From positions 6,457,501 to 6,521,500 of the forward strand of contig JAYKKT010000089.1 of assembly GCA_036023115.1 (NCBI GenBank): a stretch of DNA of 64,000 nt, read 5' to 3'. Within the stretch, counting starts at the first letter, position 1. Every line of letters starts with the position of its first letter. The position numbers and the translations under genes are program-made. Source of the stretch: Brasenia schreberi (Eukaryota; Streptophyta; Magnoliopsida; Nymphaeales; Cabombaceae). A model generated the notes under the pieces. That model did not search any database. It was not told the origin of the DNA and worked only from the letters and a program-made list of their open reading frames with translations. Of the stretch, positions 1 through 12,400 are shown one piece after another.

Positions 1-232
1 AGTTCACCAGCCTCAAAAACCTTGGTATCATAAAGTTATCAATTCAAGAGGAAGAATGTAACGTGCTCACCAAAGTAAATGTTGAATGAATTAACTTGGG
101 AGGGCACAATAACCTCAAAGAACATTATGATGTTTTTGACCTTGATGGTGATGAAAGATGAGAAGAAGGCGAAGGGGAAGCTAGAGCAGAGGATTATTTT
201 GCTGATGATCCTGATTATACATTTTATGATTG
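1..232 (+). pseudogene. hAT transposase C-terminal remnant
   Basis: The conceptual translation contains a stretch reading LTKVNVE, stop, INLGGHN and later EDYFADDPDYTFYD. It parallels the acidic C-terminal tail of the hAT transposase in this window at 9161-9391 ([16 protein letters not shown] and [10 protein letters not shown]). In-frame stops and the window edge mean only a decayed 3' end is visible. It is in the opposite orientation to the hAT element inside the ER-ANT1-type intron, so it is a separate, older insertion. The similarity is by eye over short blocks, so the call is moderate. Confidence 0.55.
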
Positions 233-1399
233 ACTTTGTAATGAACTAAGGTATTAACAATGACACTATTTACGTTCAGACACTTGAGATTTTAACAAGA
301 TTGGAAGCTAGAATTTTTGGGAAAAAAAGATTGGAAACCGAGCTAACAATTTCTAGAAAACTAACAGTGATATTGGGAGCTGAACTATTCTAGAAAACTA
401 ACATTTCTAAAATGAGGAAGAAGCACGTAAATAGAGGTGGTAAATGAATCTTACTATTAAAGTGGATGAATGTAAAAAAAGATGCCTTTTTGGATGGATA
501 AAGTCCTCTTTACAATCGCCTCTCTCTTTTTTTACAGGAAAATATTAGACGAGAAACCCCTAGAGAGCGGTTTATCATCACAACCCTTAATCTTAGGGTT
601 TTCCTTGAAAGGTTCTTTCTATTCCCTCTATATGGCACCCTGGCTGATCCTTGATTTTCGAGATAATTGCCTCATCTATTCACATAAGGGTCATTAAATT
701 ATCCAAAATGTGCATGTCAAATTCACTTCGATATGGCTTGTATATAGTTTGTTCTTCTATCGTCTTCCAACCATTTCTCCATGATCTTCCACATCAACCT
801 GCTTATAATTTTCACTAAGTTCCATATTTTGTTAGAATTACTACTTCATTTAGGAAACTAAGTGTTTTTCTCCTTTTATCTCTTCTATCACATATATATA
901 AAGCTCATGTAAACATAAATATAATATAAATTATATATATAAAAATATAAAGCTCATAAGATCAAGCTGAGATAAAGTGAGTGTGATGTAAAGAAGTTCT
1001 ATAATTTGTCTTCAGGGTCAGTGCTTGTGGAATAAACTATGTCATCTTTTTGATTGTGGTTGGATGTGGCCAGTTGTCGAACTGCATTAAATTTGGTCCG
1101 CTTGTTTTACATGTTTCTCCTTAATTTTCGTCAACTCTGCGTTTTACGATTGCTGTGGTTTCCGTGATTGTTATTTTGTTTCCTCTTGTTTTCCACAGTT
1201 GCTTCTTTGTTAGAGGGCAATAACTCAAAGGTACCTACTTTCCAACCGTTCTTCTGTGAAATATATAAACAAGTCATCTGCGAATAAGACAGATGATGAC
1301 AGAAGTTGTTTGCTTTATCCACGGTTCTCACCAATAATTATGCAACCACGCAAGCCTTCTGAGCATAAAAAGATCAACAAGCTTTCGTGGGAATGTAAT
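233..1399. other. Intergenic, no gene seen
   Basis: AT-rich sequence with an ATATATA-rich patch near 890-950 and no open frame with recognisable protein similarity. The frames here are short and compositionally ordinary noncoding DNA. Confidence 0.6.
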
Positions 1400-2581
1400 T
1401 TAGGCCTTCTCCCACTTGAGCGGCTTGACGATCTCCCATGTAAAATCCGGATCATCACGGCCAAAATGGCCGTATGCAGCAGTCTTCTGGTACCTGAAAT
1501 TGCCTCCTCTCTTGAGATCCAAATTGATAGCAATCATCCCTGGCCTAAAATCAAAGTTCTCCTTGATCAGAGCCAAAAATGTCCTTGTCTGGAATCTTTC
1601 CTGTTTTGTAGGTGTCTACAAACACAGACAATGTGGCTCTGGGCACTCCAATTGCATACGAAACCTGCACAATACAACGCTCGGGCAAGCCCTGAAGCTA
1701 CCACACTTTTGCTGCCTGCCTGACAATATATGCACCGCTTCTGTCCACCTTAGTTGGGTCCTTGCCAGAAAACGCGCCACCACCATGTGCACCCCATCCT
1801 CCATAGGTGTCAATTATGATCTTCCTGCCGGTTAGCCCAGCATCTCCATGGGGTCCACCAATCACAAACCGACCTGAAGAGGGGTTGAAGGTGGAAGATA
1901 GTCTTGTCATCAAGGTATTCAGCTGGGATGACAGGTTTTATTACATGCTCTTTCAAATCTTTGGCAATCTGATCGTTTGTGACTGTTTCATCATGCTGAG
2001 TGGAGATGAGTACTGTGTGAACTCTCAGTGGAACCATGGCTCCCCTTTCATTTTTGTACTCAACAGTTACTTGTGTTTTGCCATCGGGCCGCAGCCACGG
2101 GAGGTTCCATTCTTTCTCACTTCTGTGAGTTTCGCACCGAGCTTAGTTGCTAGAACATGAGTAAGGGGCATGAGTTCAGGCGTTTCGTCAGTGGCATAGC
2201 CGAACATGTGGCCTTGGTACCCTGCTCCAATTTCCTCAGGTTTTTTGGTCATGTGACCATGAACTCCTTGGGCAATGTCAGGACTCTGCTGTTCAATGTT
2301 GACAAGAACGTTGCAGTGGTCAGCATCAAGACCAACATCATCTGACACAAACCCAATGCCTCTGCAAGTGTCTCGAACAATTTTCTCATAGTTCACATTT
2401 GCCTTGGTTGTGATCTCGCCAAAGACCATAACCATGTTCGTTTTGTACAGGTCTCACAGGCAACCTTGCTCTCTGGGTCTTGCTCCAAGCAAGCATCGAG
2501 GATGGCATCCGAAACCTGGTCACAGAGCTTGTCGGGGTGGCCCTCATTTACAGACTCTGAGGTGAAGAGGAAGGTATCCTT
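1400..2581 (-). pseudogene. S-adenosylmethionine synthetase pseudogene, full length
   Basis: Read on the minus strand, the segment gives nearly every block of plant methionine adenosyltransferase, which makes SAM from methionine and [20 protein letters not shown] is near the N terminus, then [66 protein letters not shown] and finally [10 protein letters not shown] with a terminal TAA. The span (1182 bases, about 393 codons) equals the usual full length. It is dead: the start position (2581-2579) reads AAG instead of ATG. Single-base indels shift the frame near 2437, 2100, 1895 and 1705, and more damage with stops follows near 1550-1590. The conserved GAGDQG block reads GAGYQG. Plant SAMS coding regions often lack introns, so the absence of introns does not prove retrotransposition. 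No poly(A) tract is seen past the stop. Confidence 0.93.
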
Positions 2582-2744
2582 GGTTGGTGGTCTACCAAAC
2601 ATGCGGTGGACCCGGCGGGGTGCTTGGTGCTCACCCAGTTTGACTGGTCCAGATAATACAAAAGAATGTGGAAGGTATTGTTTGGTAATGGGTGGGCCAT
2701 GAGGTGGAAGTTGGTGAGGGTGGGCGTGCTGGGGTTGGTGGAGT

Positions 2745-2838
2745 GATAAACCCATTGAGCATATAAACCCATACCCAAACCTGATGGAATAGATAAACCC
2801 ATAGAGCATATAAACCCATACCCAAACCTAATGGAGTC
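2745..2838. repeat. 47-bp tandem duplication
   Basis: Two adjacent 47-bp units (2745-2791 and 2792-2838) begin with GATAAACCCAT and share ATATAAACCCATACCCAAACC, differing at a few bases. They lie just upstream of the 5' end of the SAM synthetase pseudogene. Read on the minus strand they give repeated peptides of no recognisable family. Confidence 0.9.
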
Positions 2839-4770
2839 GGGTACTCCTGAAACCGGTCGAATCAATATTGTCATCCCTACTTAGTCATCTCTCTCTCTCT
2901 TAGAGAGCTGATGTGACCCATTGAGCAGCCGGACTGATTAATGAACCAAGCTGACTGTAGATTGGCTCTGTTCGATTCGTGTATGGCACTTTTTTCTTTT
3001 GGTTCTTTAAGCCACATTTACTGAACATGAACATCGGATATTCAACTCCTCAAACTTCGCCAAATAATATTGTTAGTTTTTTAGCTAAATTATACTGTGA
3101 TGGTAATTATACTAGTCTTCAAGGTAAATGAGTGGCCATTTTCAATATGAAAGTTTCACAGAGTTGCGGTGAGAATGATGCTTGAACTTTGCTCGATGAT
3201 TGAGGGATTTTTCTACCTAATTCATTTGCAGACTCTTCGAATTCGTGACGGCTTGGGTTCGGAGAAAGTAGGCATGGCCTGTTAGGAACTGGCCTGGTGG
3301 CTCCAATCGAAACCATATCAGGTCAAGAATTAACTGCAATCAGAACTAATAAAACCGGACCTAAAACTGCTACCTTCTATGGAACTGTGATAATCGGTTC
3401 CTTTTTTTATCTTAAAAATATTAAATGTTTTTTCTAGTTCTGAATGGTTTTAAAAACGTTGGTCTAAGAAAACTACCCCAAAGTTGCTGATATCTGGCTT
3501 GAGTTGGTTCACATGTAAATCTTTTCTTGCTAAAACCAAATTATAAACTTTTGAATGAAGTTGATCCGAGAACTCAATATGTTGTGCCTGGTCACAAGAT
3601 TCCGGAAGTTTTATGATTCGAGTCCACGATTCTGTAGGATAGTAGCGTGTAACAGGGGCTATTAAATGACTTATTTTTTGGAAGGGGCTTTTGGAGGATG
3701 TGTTTGATAACCAGGCCGGGGCCTGCCGTACTGGGACGCAGTCCCAATATATCAAACGCAGCAGGTGCCTTTGCATTTCAAAACGAGGCCCCAGCCCTGT
3801 TTTTGGCTCCACTAGGTGTCACCACTTCTCCACCGGATTTTGCAGGAATGGCCTTTGAAGGCATTCGGTGATGGCAAAAATCATAACCGATTGTCTCAAT
3901 CCGATTTTTCTCTTCTACACAACGAAATAATTACGTATGAAACAATCTTTCTTTCTCATAATCTTATACAACACACACCCTTAGGTGACATGGATCAGCC
4001 TCCTTCAATGGAGTTTTCTCAATGTACACACGCACAATATAGATAAAGAGGAAGAAGAAGATGTCGACCTTTCTCATAAACATCAAACTTTTATTAGTAG
4101 CTTCTCTACACATTATTAGGACTCATTCACACATAAATACTCAAACCCTATAAAATAAAAGTGAATCCTAATTTACCGCTCCAAACTCAATCCAAATGAA
4201 AACCCAAACTAATAAATGAAACTACACATGAACCAAACCTATTAGACAATCCCACATCTTAATAATCCATCCCTTGCAAGACTCACACTAAATACATGTA
4301 ATGTTAGTCGCATCCGACCGCTTATTACATGCTCAAACAAATACAAAAAATCTTAAATAAACTAAGCAAAAACACGCTATAGACTCAACTCCGGTGCGCT
4401 CGTCTTTCGAAAACTTCACCGTAACACCGGCGAGGGTGGGCCGGTTGAACTAGGCTTGCATATCTTGAGGCATTTTATCAAACACCCTCACAGGACACAA
4501 AAATCGCTGTATTAGCATGGATACATCACACAAGTGGAAGACAACTTTGAAAATAAGGTGCAGTACTAGTATACATTTTAATGATATAAATATAAAAAAA
4601 TTTATATTTGTTCTTCCAGGCTGAAGGCGCACAAAAAAATTGCAACAAGCGTATGCGTCACAAAAACAAGTAGACGCACATGTGGGTCACTGTACATAAA
4701 CTAAGAACATTGCTATCAGCGGTGGCTGCCTACCAAGAATCTTTTGACGCCTACCGAAGTTAGAAGGAAA
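2839..4770. other. Intergenic, degenerate repeats
   Basis: No gene recognised. Around 3240-3420 the sequence is rich in AACTGG/CCGG-type words ending in a motif like AATCGGTTCC. The same style of sequence recurs near 26010-26240, 36000-36330 and 51560-51680, so this may be an old dispersed repeat family. The rest is AT-rich unique-looking DNA. Confidence 0.4.

Positions 4771-4838
<68 letters not shown>
4771..4838. repeat. (TC)n(TA)n compound microsatellite
   Basis: About twelve TC units run directly into about twenty-two TA units. The same TC-to-TA transition occurs at 34590-34684 and 48625-48700. Confidence 0.95.
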
Positions 4839-4842
<4 letters not shown>

Positions 4843-6430
4843 GTTCAACTACATGCCTGACAAACCAAGTATTCTCATAGACAAACGCTCACAGATGTAC
4901 TAACTTGTCCAAGTTTTAAAATTCACATTTAGCCTGAATTTTACAAACACCAGTTTTCATATCGATTCAAGGCGATTTTGTTGCATGTGAATGACAATAT
5001 TTGACAATGTTCCTTTGGCACTACGGTTGTGTCAACTTGCATTCTGAAATGCTAACCTCCATCGTATCTCTTGAAGAATATATATAAAACCTAATGTTGA
5101 CAGCGATCGTTTGCACCATTATCTTGCACAATGCTGTTATTAGGATGGATCATGGTAACGTTAGCTACTTGAGCAACAACTTCTTGGCCTTATCTTCCAG
5201 TCGGCAAGTTGTATTCTCTTTTTCTCGTCAAGGAACGTGTTCTATGTGTGTGTGTGTCTGTACATGTACATATTATTATTTTTGTGTAAATATATATAGA
5301 GAGAGAGGGGGGAGAGAGAGGGAGCTGACAACTTCACATCTTAAACATTAATTGATCATCATTACTGTCCGTAGGTAGTGATCAAAGCAGTGTCTATATG
5401 TAAACAAACAGACGCAAATTGGAAGTTTAATGGAACAACTTATTTTAATCGTAGATCATGAAATTTATGCCCACTGCCAACAGTAAGCCAAACACATGCA
5501 TTTCATTTCAAAATAGATAAACATATGAAGCCAAGTTCATCAATATAGTTGAGTTTGAGCCCTGTGGTTCCATAAGGACATACAACCGAATACAAAATAC
5601 CGACTGCGGCACTACCTTATTGCTGTTGAGACCATATAAGTCTAAGATATAACCGGTAGGTAGGGGCGTCCGAATACCACTTGCAACTCGAAAAATTGTG
5701 TTCGTGAAGGTGGCCATCCTACAAACGGCTGGGCATCATTTGCGAGTCTTACTGTCCTTACCATCACTGTCGTTTGCTTTAGTTGCTTATCTTATAAAAA
5801 TATTTCTCCCAAACTTGTATGCGGCTTTATTCAAAAGAAGATCGTATATATATATATATATATGGAGGGAGAGAAAGAGAGAGTAAAAAATAACAAAAAC
5901 ATAACAAGGCTATTTGTGGCACTCCCCGTTAAAGCCACGCGATCTTTGTTCCATGTATCGTAGGTATAAGGCTCCATGAATTTTCCAATTTTTTGTTTTC
6001 CTGTTGGTAACTCATCAGCCTCAGAATGATGTGGTGTCGCCAAACTATCTGGCGGAAGGAAATTGACTCGAAAAGGAAAGAAATCCGCGCGGACGAGGAC
6101 TACCACAATTAACTGCCTCAGCTTTTCGTGGTTCATTTCTTATTTCCAAGATTACAACGATTTAGCTCTGATCTCTCTCAAGGGTCCAGCACGTCTCTCT
6201 CTCTCTCTCTCTCATGAGTGGTAGTTTGTACCGTGATCAGGCTTGTATGGTACACTCGTTCTTCCTCCACTTGGATCGGCTCATTGTGTGCCAATGAAGA
6301 GGAGAAGAAGGAATAAACTTCCTATCGTCACATTTTTCTCTCTACCCTCTTCACACCATCATCAAAATCAGGGGGAGAAATCGTGAATTGGAAGAAGGGC
6401 AGAAGAGTTAAAGTAGGAGGAAAGGGAAGG
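4839..6430. other. Upstream region of the ER-ANT1-type gene
   Basis: No gene recognised. It holds GT/GA runs near 5240-5320, a short TA/GA tract at 5847-5882 and a CT run at about 6193-6213, some 220 bases before the ATG of the carrier gene. A CT-rich stretch just upstream of a start is common in plant promoters and 5' leaders, but no TATA box or start site can be fixed by eye. Confidence 0.4.
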
Positions 6431-9400
6431 ATGATGGTGAAGAACGACGCTTCGCAGAATTTGGTGGCGGATTTCGTTATGGGTGGCGCCGCCGCGGCCA
6501 TCGCTAAAAGCGCGGCCGCGCCGATCGAGAGGGTGAAGCTTCTCCTTCAGAATCAAGGGGAGCTGCAGAAAAGAGGGTTGCTATGCCACCCTTATCGTGG
6601 CGTCGGAGATTGCTTCAAAAGGGTGCTTAGAGAAGAAGGCGTTCTCTCTTTCTGGCGGGGAAACCAGGCCAACGTCCTTCGGTATTTCCCCACTCAGGTG
6701 ATTCTTTTCCTCCGCTCGTTTGCTCCCCTTCTTCTGAAGCTTGTTTGATACATTGCCTTCTTTCTTTTGCCATTCATTGCGGGTTCGTTGGCATATTGGA
6801 GTTTTTTAGAGCAACCCAAGTCCTTGAGATGCATTGACATTGTTCCGTTTTACTTGTCTACATTGATTGGTACTTGTGAATGTGGTGGGCATATGTTTCT
6901 TGTTACTTTTCAGAAATTAAATAATTCTTTACATACTTTTTGGATTTTTAAATATTAATAAGTGTTCTGCTAAATCCCTTATGTCCTTGCTATACCGCTA
7001 TATTATGGTCCAGCACTCATAGCCTGTTAACCACTATTGATAACATAGTTATTAAAACAGGAGTTTCAGATGCACATCTATGCCACAATGATGATGTTTC
7101 TCGGTCTTAACACTCTGATGCCAAGATGGTAGGATCCAACCTGAAAGCCCCTTTTTGAAAAAATTCAAGCTGATGAAATTTCTTTGGCAATTAAAGCTCG
7201 TTGGAGAAATCCCCTTCAATGGAGTAGCCAAGATCCTCTGCAAGCGGTTGACTAGCACGATCCCTTTGGCTGGTATGTTGGTTGCCTATGGGAAAGTAGG
7301 ACTAGTATGACCCATATATAGGAAAATAGGATGGCAGAGGAGCAATACAAGAAGAATATAGGATGGGGAGAGAGGAAGGCGGTATGACCTCCTACAAGGG
7401 TCCTCCGACCCCTAGAGCTATGGGGAGAGAAACTCAATTTGATTCATTCATCATGTGTGATTTACAATAGAGCATCACCTATATTTATAGATAGTCATGG
7501 GCAATTACAACCAATGATGAATGTTGTGCAAGAAGCACTTCATGAGAGCCCCTTCGTGTACTTTGCGAGAAAAGCAGTTCTTCTTACGCTTGATCTCTCT
7601 AGAAGCAATCAGGCCACCCATTCCTTGATTTGCAATCTCGATTCCAGTTTTATTACCTCCCAAAGTATGGCTGTTAAATTATCGGTTCTACTCTCCACCT
7701 TTGGAATTGATACAATCTCCTTGCAATGCTCTCAACCTCTCATTACGTTATCTTGCTAACCCGTCAAGGAGTTGACTAGCAAATGAGGGATAGTGGAGTC
7801 AGATTTGGTGACCACTCTCTCAAAGGTGTGAAAACTTCAATAGACCCTTGCAATTTCCCTTTAGCAATGTTTTGATACAGTTTTTAATGAAAATAAAGAT
7901 GTTAGTATTAGTTTAGGAGATTTAGCCAAGTCAGAAAAGTATATAAATCACAATTTCTACCGACGTATTCAAAAGAATGAAGTCAAAGAGGCTCTTAAAC
8001 ATATGAAGAGTGGTAAATCGGTAGGACCAGATTATATGCCTATAGAAGTTTAGAAAATACTAAGAGAAATAGGAATCACTTGGCTCACAAGGCTATTTAA
8101 TGAAATATGGAAAAACCAAAAGATGCCCGAGGAATGGAGAGCAAGTATACTTATACCCATATATAAGAACAAGGGAGACATTCAAAATTGTGCGAATTAT
8201 CGAGATATCAAATTAATGAGTCATACTATGAAATTATGAGAAAGAATTATCGAACGTAGGTTAAGACAAGTATCAACTACAACAGAGAACCAATTTGGAT
8301 TTATGTCAAGCATATCTACTATTGAAGCGATTCACCTTTTTAGACATCTTATGGAACATTTTAGAGCAAAAAAGAAAGACCTTCACATGATATTTATTGA
8401 TATAGAAAAAGCTTATGATAGGGTACCGAGGGAGGTTCTTTGGAGAGCTTTGGAAAAAAGAGGTATACCATTGACATATATTAACCTTATAAGAGACATG
8501 TATGATGGTGCAAAAACATGTGTGAGGACTCATGAAAGAACGACAAACTTTTTTGAAGTTAATATTGGGTTACATCAAGGATCAACTTTAAGTCCATACT
8601 TATTTATAATGGTGATGGATGAGTTAACAAAACATATTCAAGATGAAGTACCTTGGTGTATGTTATTTGCATATGACATTGTATTAGTGGAGGAGTCTAA
8701 GGAAAAAGTTAATAGAAAATTGGAACCATGGAGAGAAATATTAGAAAGCAAAGGCCTCCGACTTAGTAGAACAAAGACATAATATATGGAATGTAAGTTT
8801 GATCATTTGGCTACTTCAATAATTATTCAAAATCTAGTAATTGTTCAATAATATATGGAATGTAAGCAAAGGCCTCCGACTTACATAATTATTCAAAATC
8901 GTATCGTATCGTACTTTAATATTAAAATAATGCAAAAATTAATTAAAAATTAATTAAAAATTAATTAAAAATTAATAAAAATTAGTAAAAATCCAAAAAA
9001 GATCGAAAAAAGGAAAAAATCAGGAAAAATCTAGTAATTGCTTTAAATTCATATACTATAAGTTTAGTACAGATTGAGCATTCAACATTGAACAATTGCA
9101 TCCAAATTTACATATTTTGAATCCAAAAAATGAAATACATATTACAGACACAGTTACATTTTACAAATTGTAATCAGGATCATCAACTAAATAATCTTCA
9201 TCTTCTCCTTGTTGCAGATCCTCCTCATCATCATCAGCGACACCTTCTTCTTTAAAATCAAATTCTTCATCTCCTTGATGTTGTTGTTGCGCTCCTTCCA
9301 AATTAATCCAAGCAACGTCTTCTTCAGTTAGGAGGGTATTTTCTTCAGTGTCTTCCATAACCCAATCTTCTAATATATCAAAATTATCCAAACTTATTAG

Positions 9401-12400
9401 ATCGAACTGACTTTCTTCTCTATTTACTTTTTTTAATTACCTACGACAAACAAAGATAAACAATTAGTAAATAATATTAACAATTGAATACTGAAGTTAA
9501 ACAATATTGAATTGAAAATTTGAAAGTAATACAACATTACCTTTCACGAAGGCGCATGTTAACGAATATAAACTAAATCATTTAGTCTTTTGTGTTCCAA
9601 CCTGTTGCGCTTCTTTGTATGGATGTGTTCAAAAAACTCCAATTTCTTTCACAACTTGTTGCACTACAGGTTTGACTTAAGGCTCTCACTGCAAAATCTT
9701 TAAGATTTGGACAATCAGTTCCAAACCTGTTCCACCAAACATCCGTAGAAAAAAACAAACGTTATAGACATAATCCACACTAATGTAAGATGAAACTTAA
9801 ATATGAAAATAAACAATTTACCTGGATGCATCGTAGTACGGTTGCGAATTGCAACAGGCAAACCCATTAAGTGAAGAGCATTATCATATATCTCTATCTC
9901 TCGATGTATCGCATCTACTATGCTCTCATCAGGGACTAATCTGTCGATACATTCAATGATTCCTCGATTAACTTCACCATCCCTTTTGAAGGTTGTTGAG
10001 TACCTGAATGATGGGTTTAGATAGTAGGCTGCATGAATAGGCTGATGCAATTGTTTATTCCATCTACTATCAATTATTTTCCACACGGGCACATAATCTC
10101 TCTTTTTTCCATTAAAGTTATTTATAATGGCTTCTTTTGCCCTTTCTATGGCTTCATAAAGGTAGCCCATAGATGGTTTCTCCTCGCTGTCAGCCAATCT
10201 CAAAACTTTTACTAAAGGATAAGTAATTTTCAATAATTTGACACATGCATTCCAAAATGAACTTCTAAAAACTGTTTCTGCAATCTCATTCAACTTTATA
10301 TTTCTTCTATTTTGAGGTAACTCTGCAAATTGTTGCCACTCATCTGAGGAGAACATTCTTTTCAAAGCTTGCTTCTATCTCACAATACTCTGTACAGATA
10401 AGAAGTTTGTTGTGAACTGAGTTGCAGCTGTGCGAAGAAGCTCTGTACCTTCTGTATATCTCTTTATCATACACAAAACAAATGCTTGGTTGTAAATGAA
10501 TTTTGTAATATCTTGGCAACACTCAGTTGCTGTCTTTATTTCATCCATCTCACCAATGTCCTCGAGGATGAGATCTAAACAATGGGCTGCACATGGTGTC
10601 TAGTAGAAAGACCCATAAATATCAGCTAACTCCTTTTCAACTGCTTTGTAGTTAGCTGCATTATCTGTAATCAATTGGACTACATTCTCTAGCCCAATCT
10701 CCTGTATAACCTTATCAAATTACTGTTGTAGGATCTCTGCAGTGTGTCTCTCCTCTGAAATATCTAGAGATCTCAAAAACATGAGTCCTTTAGGACAATA
10801 TATAAGAAAGTTTAGCAATGTCCTTCCTTGCCTATCGGTCCATCCATCTGCCATGATAGTGATCCTGTTTCCTTTCACGACTGTCTCAAAGTCAAACAAT
10901 ATTGTTGCACTTCAATTACGGTCTGATCTACTATCTTCCCTCTCAACTTCTGATAAGAGGACATCCTGTATCCTAGACCAATGTTAGCAATTGCATTTGC
11001 CATTGCTTGAAAATAAAAATTGTTTGCTGCATTAAATGGAATGCATGCATTATAAAACCATCTTCCCACTGTAAGGTCTTCCTGATCATGCAGTTGTTCT
11101 GAAGCCATAGCAATGCGAATTCCAAGTTGAGCACCAGGTGTAGTGGAAGGAGGAAAGAACGAATGTATGGTAGAAGAAGTTCTTCCTCTACTCCTTCCTG
11201 AACTTCCTCTTCTTCCACCTCGAAAGTCTTAAGCTACAACCCTCTTTCACCTGCTAGGTGCTCGCGAACTGCTAGTATCAATCTCTGTTCTAGTATCTGA
11301 AGGCAAACTATCAGTGAATCCAACTCCAGTGACAGTAGCATCATCAGCTTCTTCACACATCTGGAAATCATCCTTTTGTTGTCTCCTTTCTTATATGCTC
11401 TCAATCATCTGCAAGCATTGCCATTTAATATCTTCTGGCACACTTCTAACTCTGCCTGTACATGGAGCAACTTCTTTCTTGGTTCCTGCTAGGTGGTGTT
11501 TCAACCTTGAAATTCCACCACTAACCACCTTTTCACAAAATAAATATCTAATTTTTAACCTGGGACCCTCAACTGGTATACCCCACTGCCATGCCAGATC
11601 ATCAGACTGATAATGGGAGTCTCTACCACCCCTTCCTGCCATCTCAATGGAGTACTTTAATTCAAACAAAAACCTGAAAATAAAAGCATTTCGTAAATCC
11701 CCAATCTTCAAATAACACTCAAATGGAGTGTCTCCCACTTCATGAATGCAATAAAAATCGTATACACACACTTAATAACTTTATATTTTGTCATAAAAAA
11801 AAAAATTTAACATAAAAAACAACAAATATAAAAGAAAAAAATGAAAAAAAACATTAAAAATATACCTAAATCCGAGTTTGAAGGCTTGCACAGAAACCGT
11901 AGGGCACGATTTTAGAGCTTTGAACACAAAGAAGGCAAAAACCGACTCTTAGGGAGCTTGAGGAACCCAAAATGAGAGGAAACCCACGAAAAATCGCTGG
12001 TTTCGGTCGGCCCGGGACCCTTTATAAGGGTCCCAAGGCGGTAAGATACGAGCGATACGGTGCGATACTTTGGTTACAACGATACACTAGAGTGTATTGT
12101 ATCGCACGATACAGTACGTATCGCACCGTATCGTACGATACGATGTGATATGGATAATATTGGGAAGAATTGATGGAGATGTTACACATAGAATTAATGT
12201 TGGTTGGTTAAAATGGAGAGGAGCATCAGGTATTTTTTATGATAAGAAGATACCATTAAAATTAAAAGGTAAATATTATAGAGCAGCAATTAGGCCTGCC
12301 ATGTTTTATGGTTCTGAGTGTTGGGCAATTAATCATCAACATGTACAAAAGATGTCTGTGACAGAAATGAAGATGTTGAGATGGATGAGTGGTCATACAA

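Larger units (their letters stand above)
8900..12155 (-). mobile_element. hAT DNA transposon nested in the RTE LINE
   Basis: A block of about 3.2 kb interrupts the LINE. It carries a minus-strand hAT transposase relic and ends in GTATCG/CGATAC-rich DNA on both sides: TCGTATCGTATCGTAC at about 8900-8916, and a dense cluster at 12040-12150. These give the inverted-repeat character of the ends. A clean 8-bp target duplication could not be read because the left junction is scrambled. Four near-copies of an ATTAATTAAAA unit lie just inside the left end (about 8935-8985). Confidence 0.82.

Noticed and set aside
1256..1835. Plus-strand frames over the SAMS pseudogene
   Set aside because: They are antisense shadows of the minus-strand SAM synthetase sequence.
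6383..6430. Sixteen-codon N-terminal extension of the carrier
   Set aside because: It begins with GTG, not ATG. The first ATG in frame is 6431, which gives the normal family N terminus.
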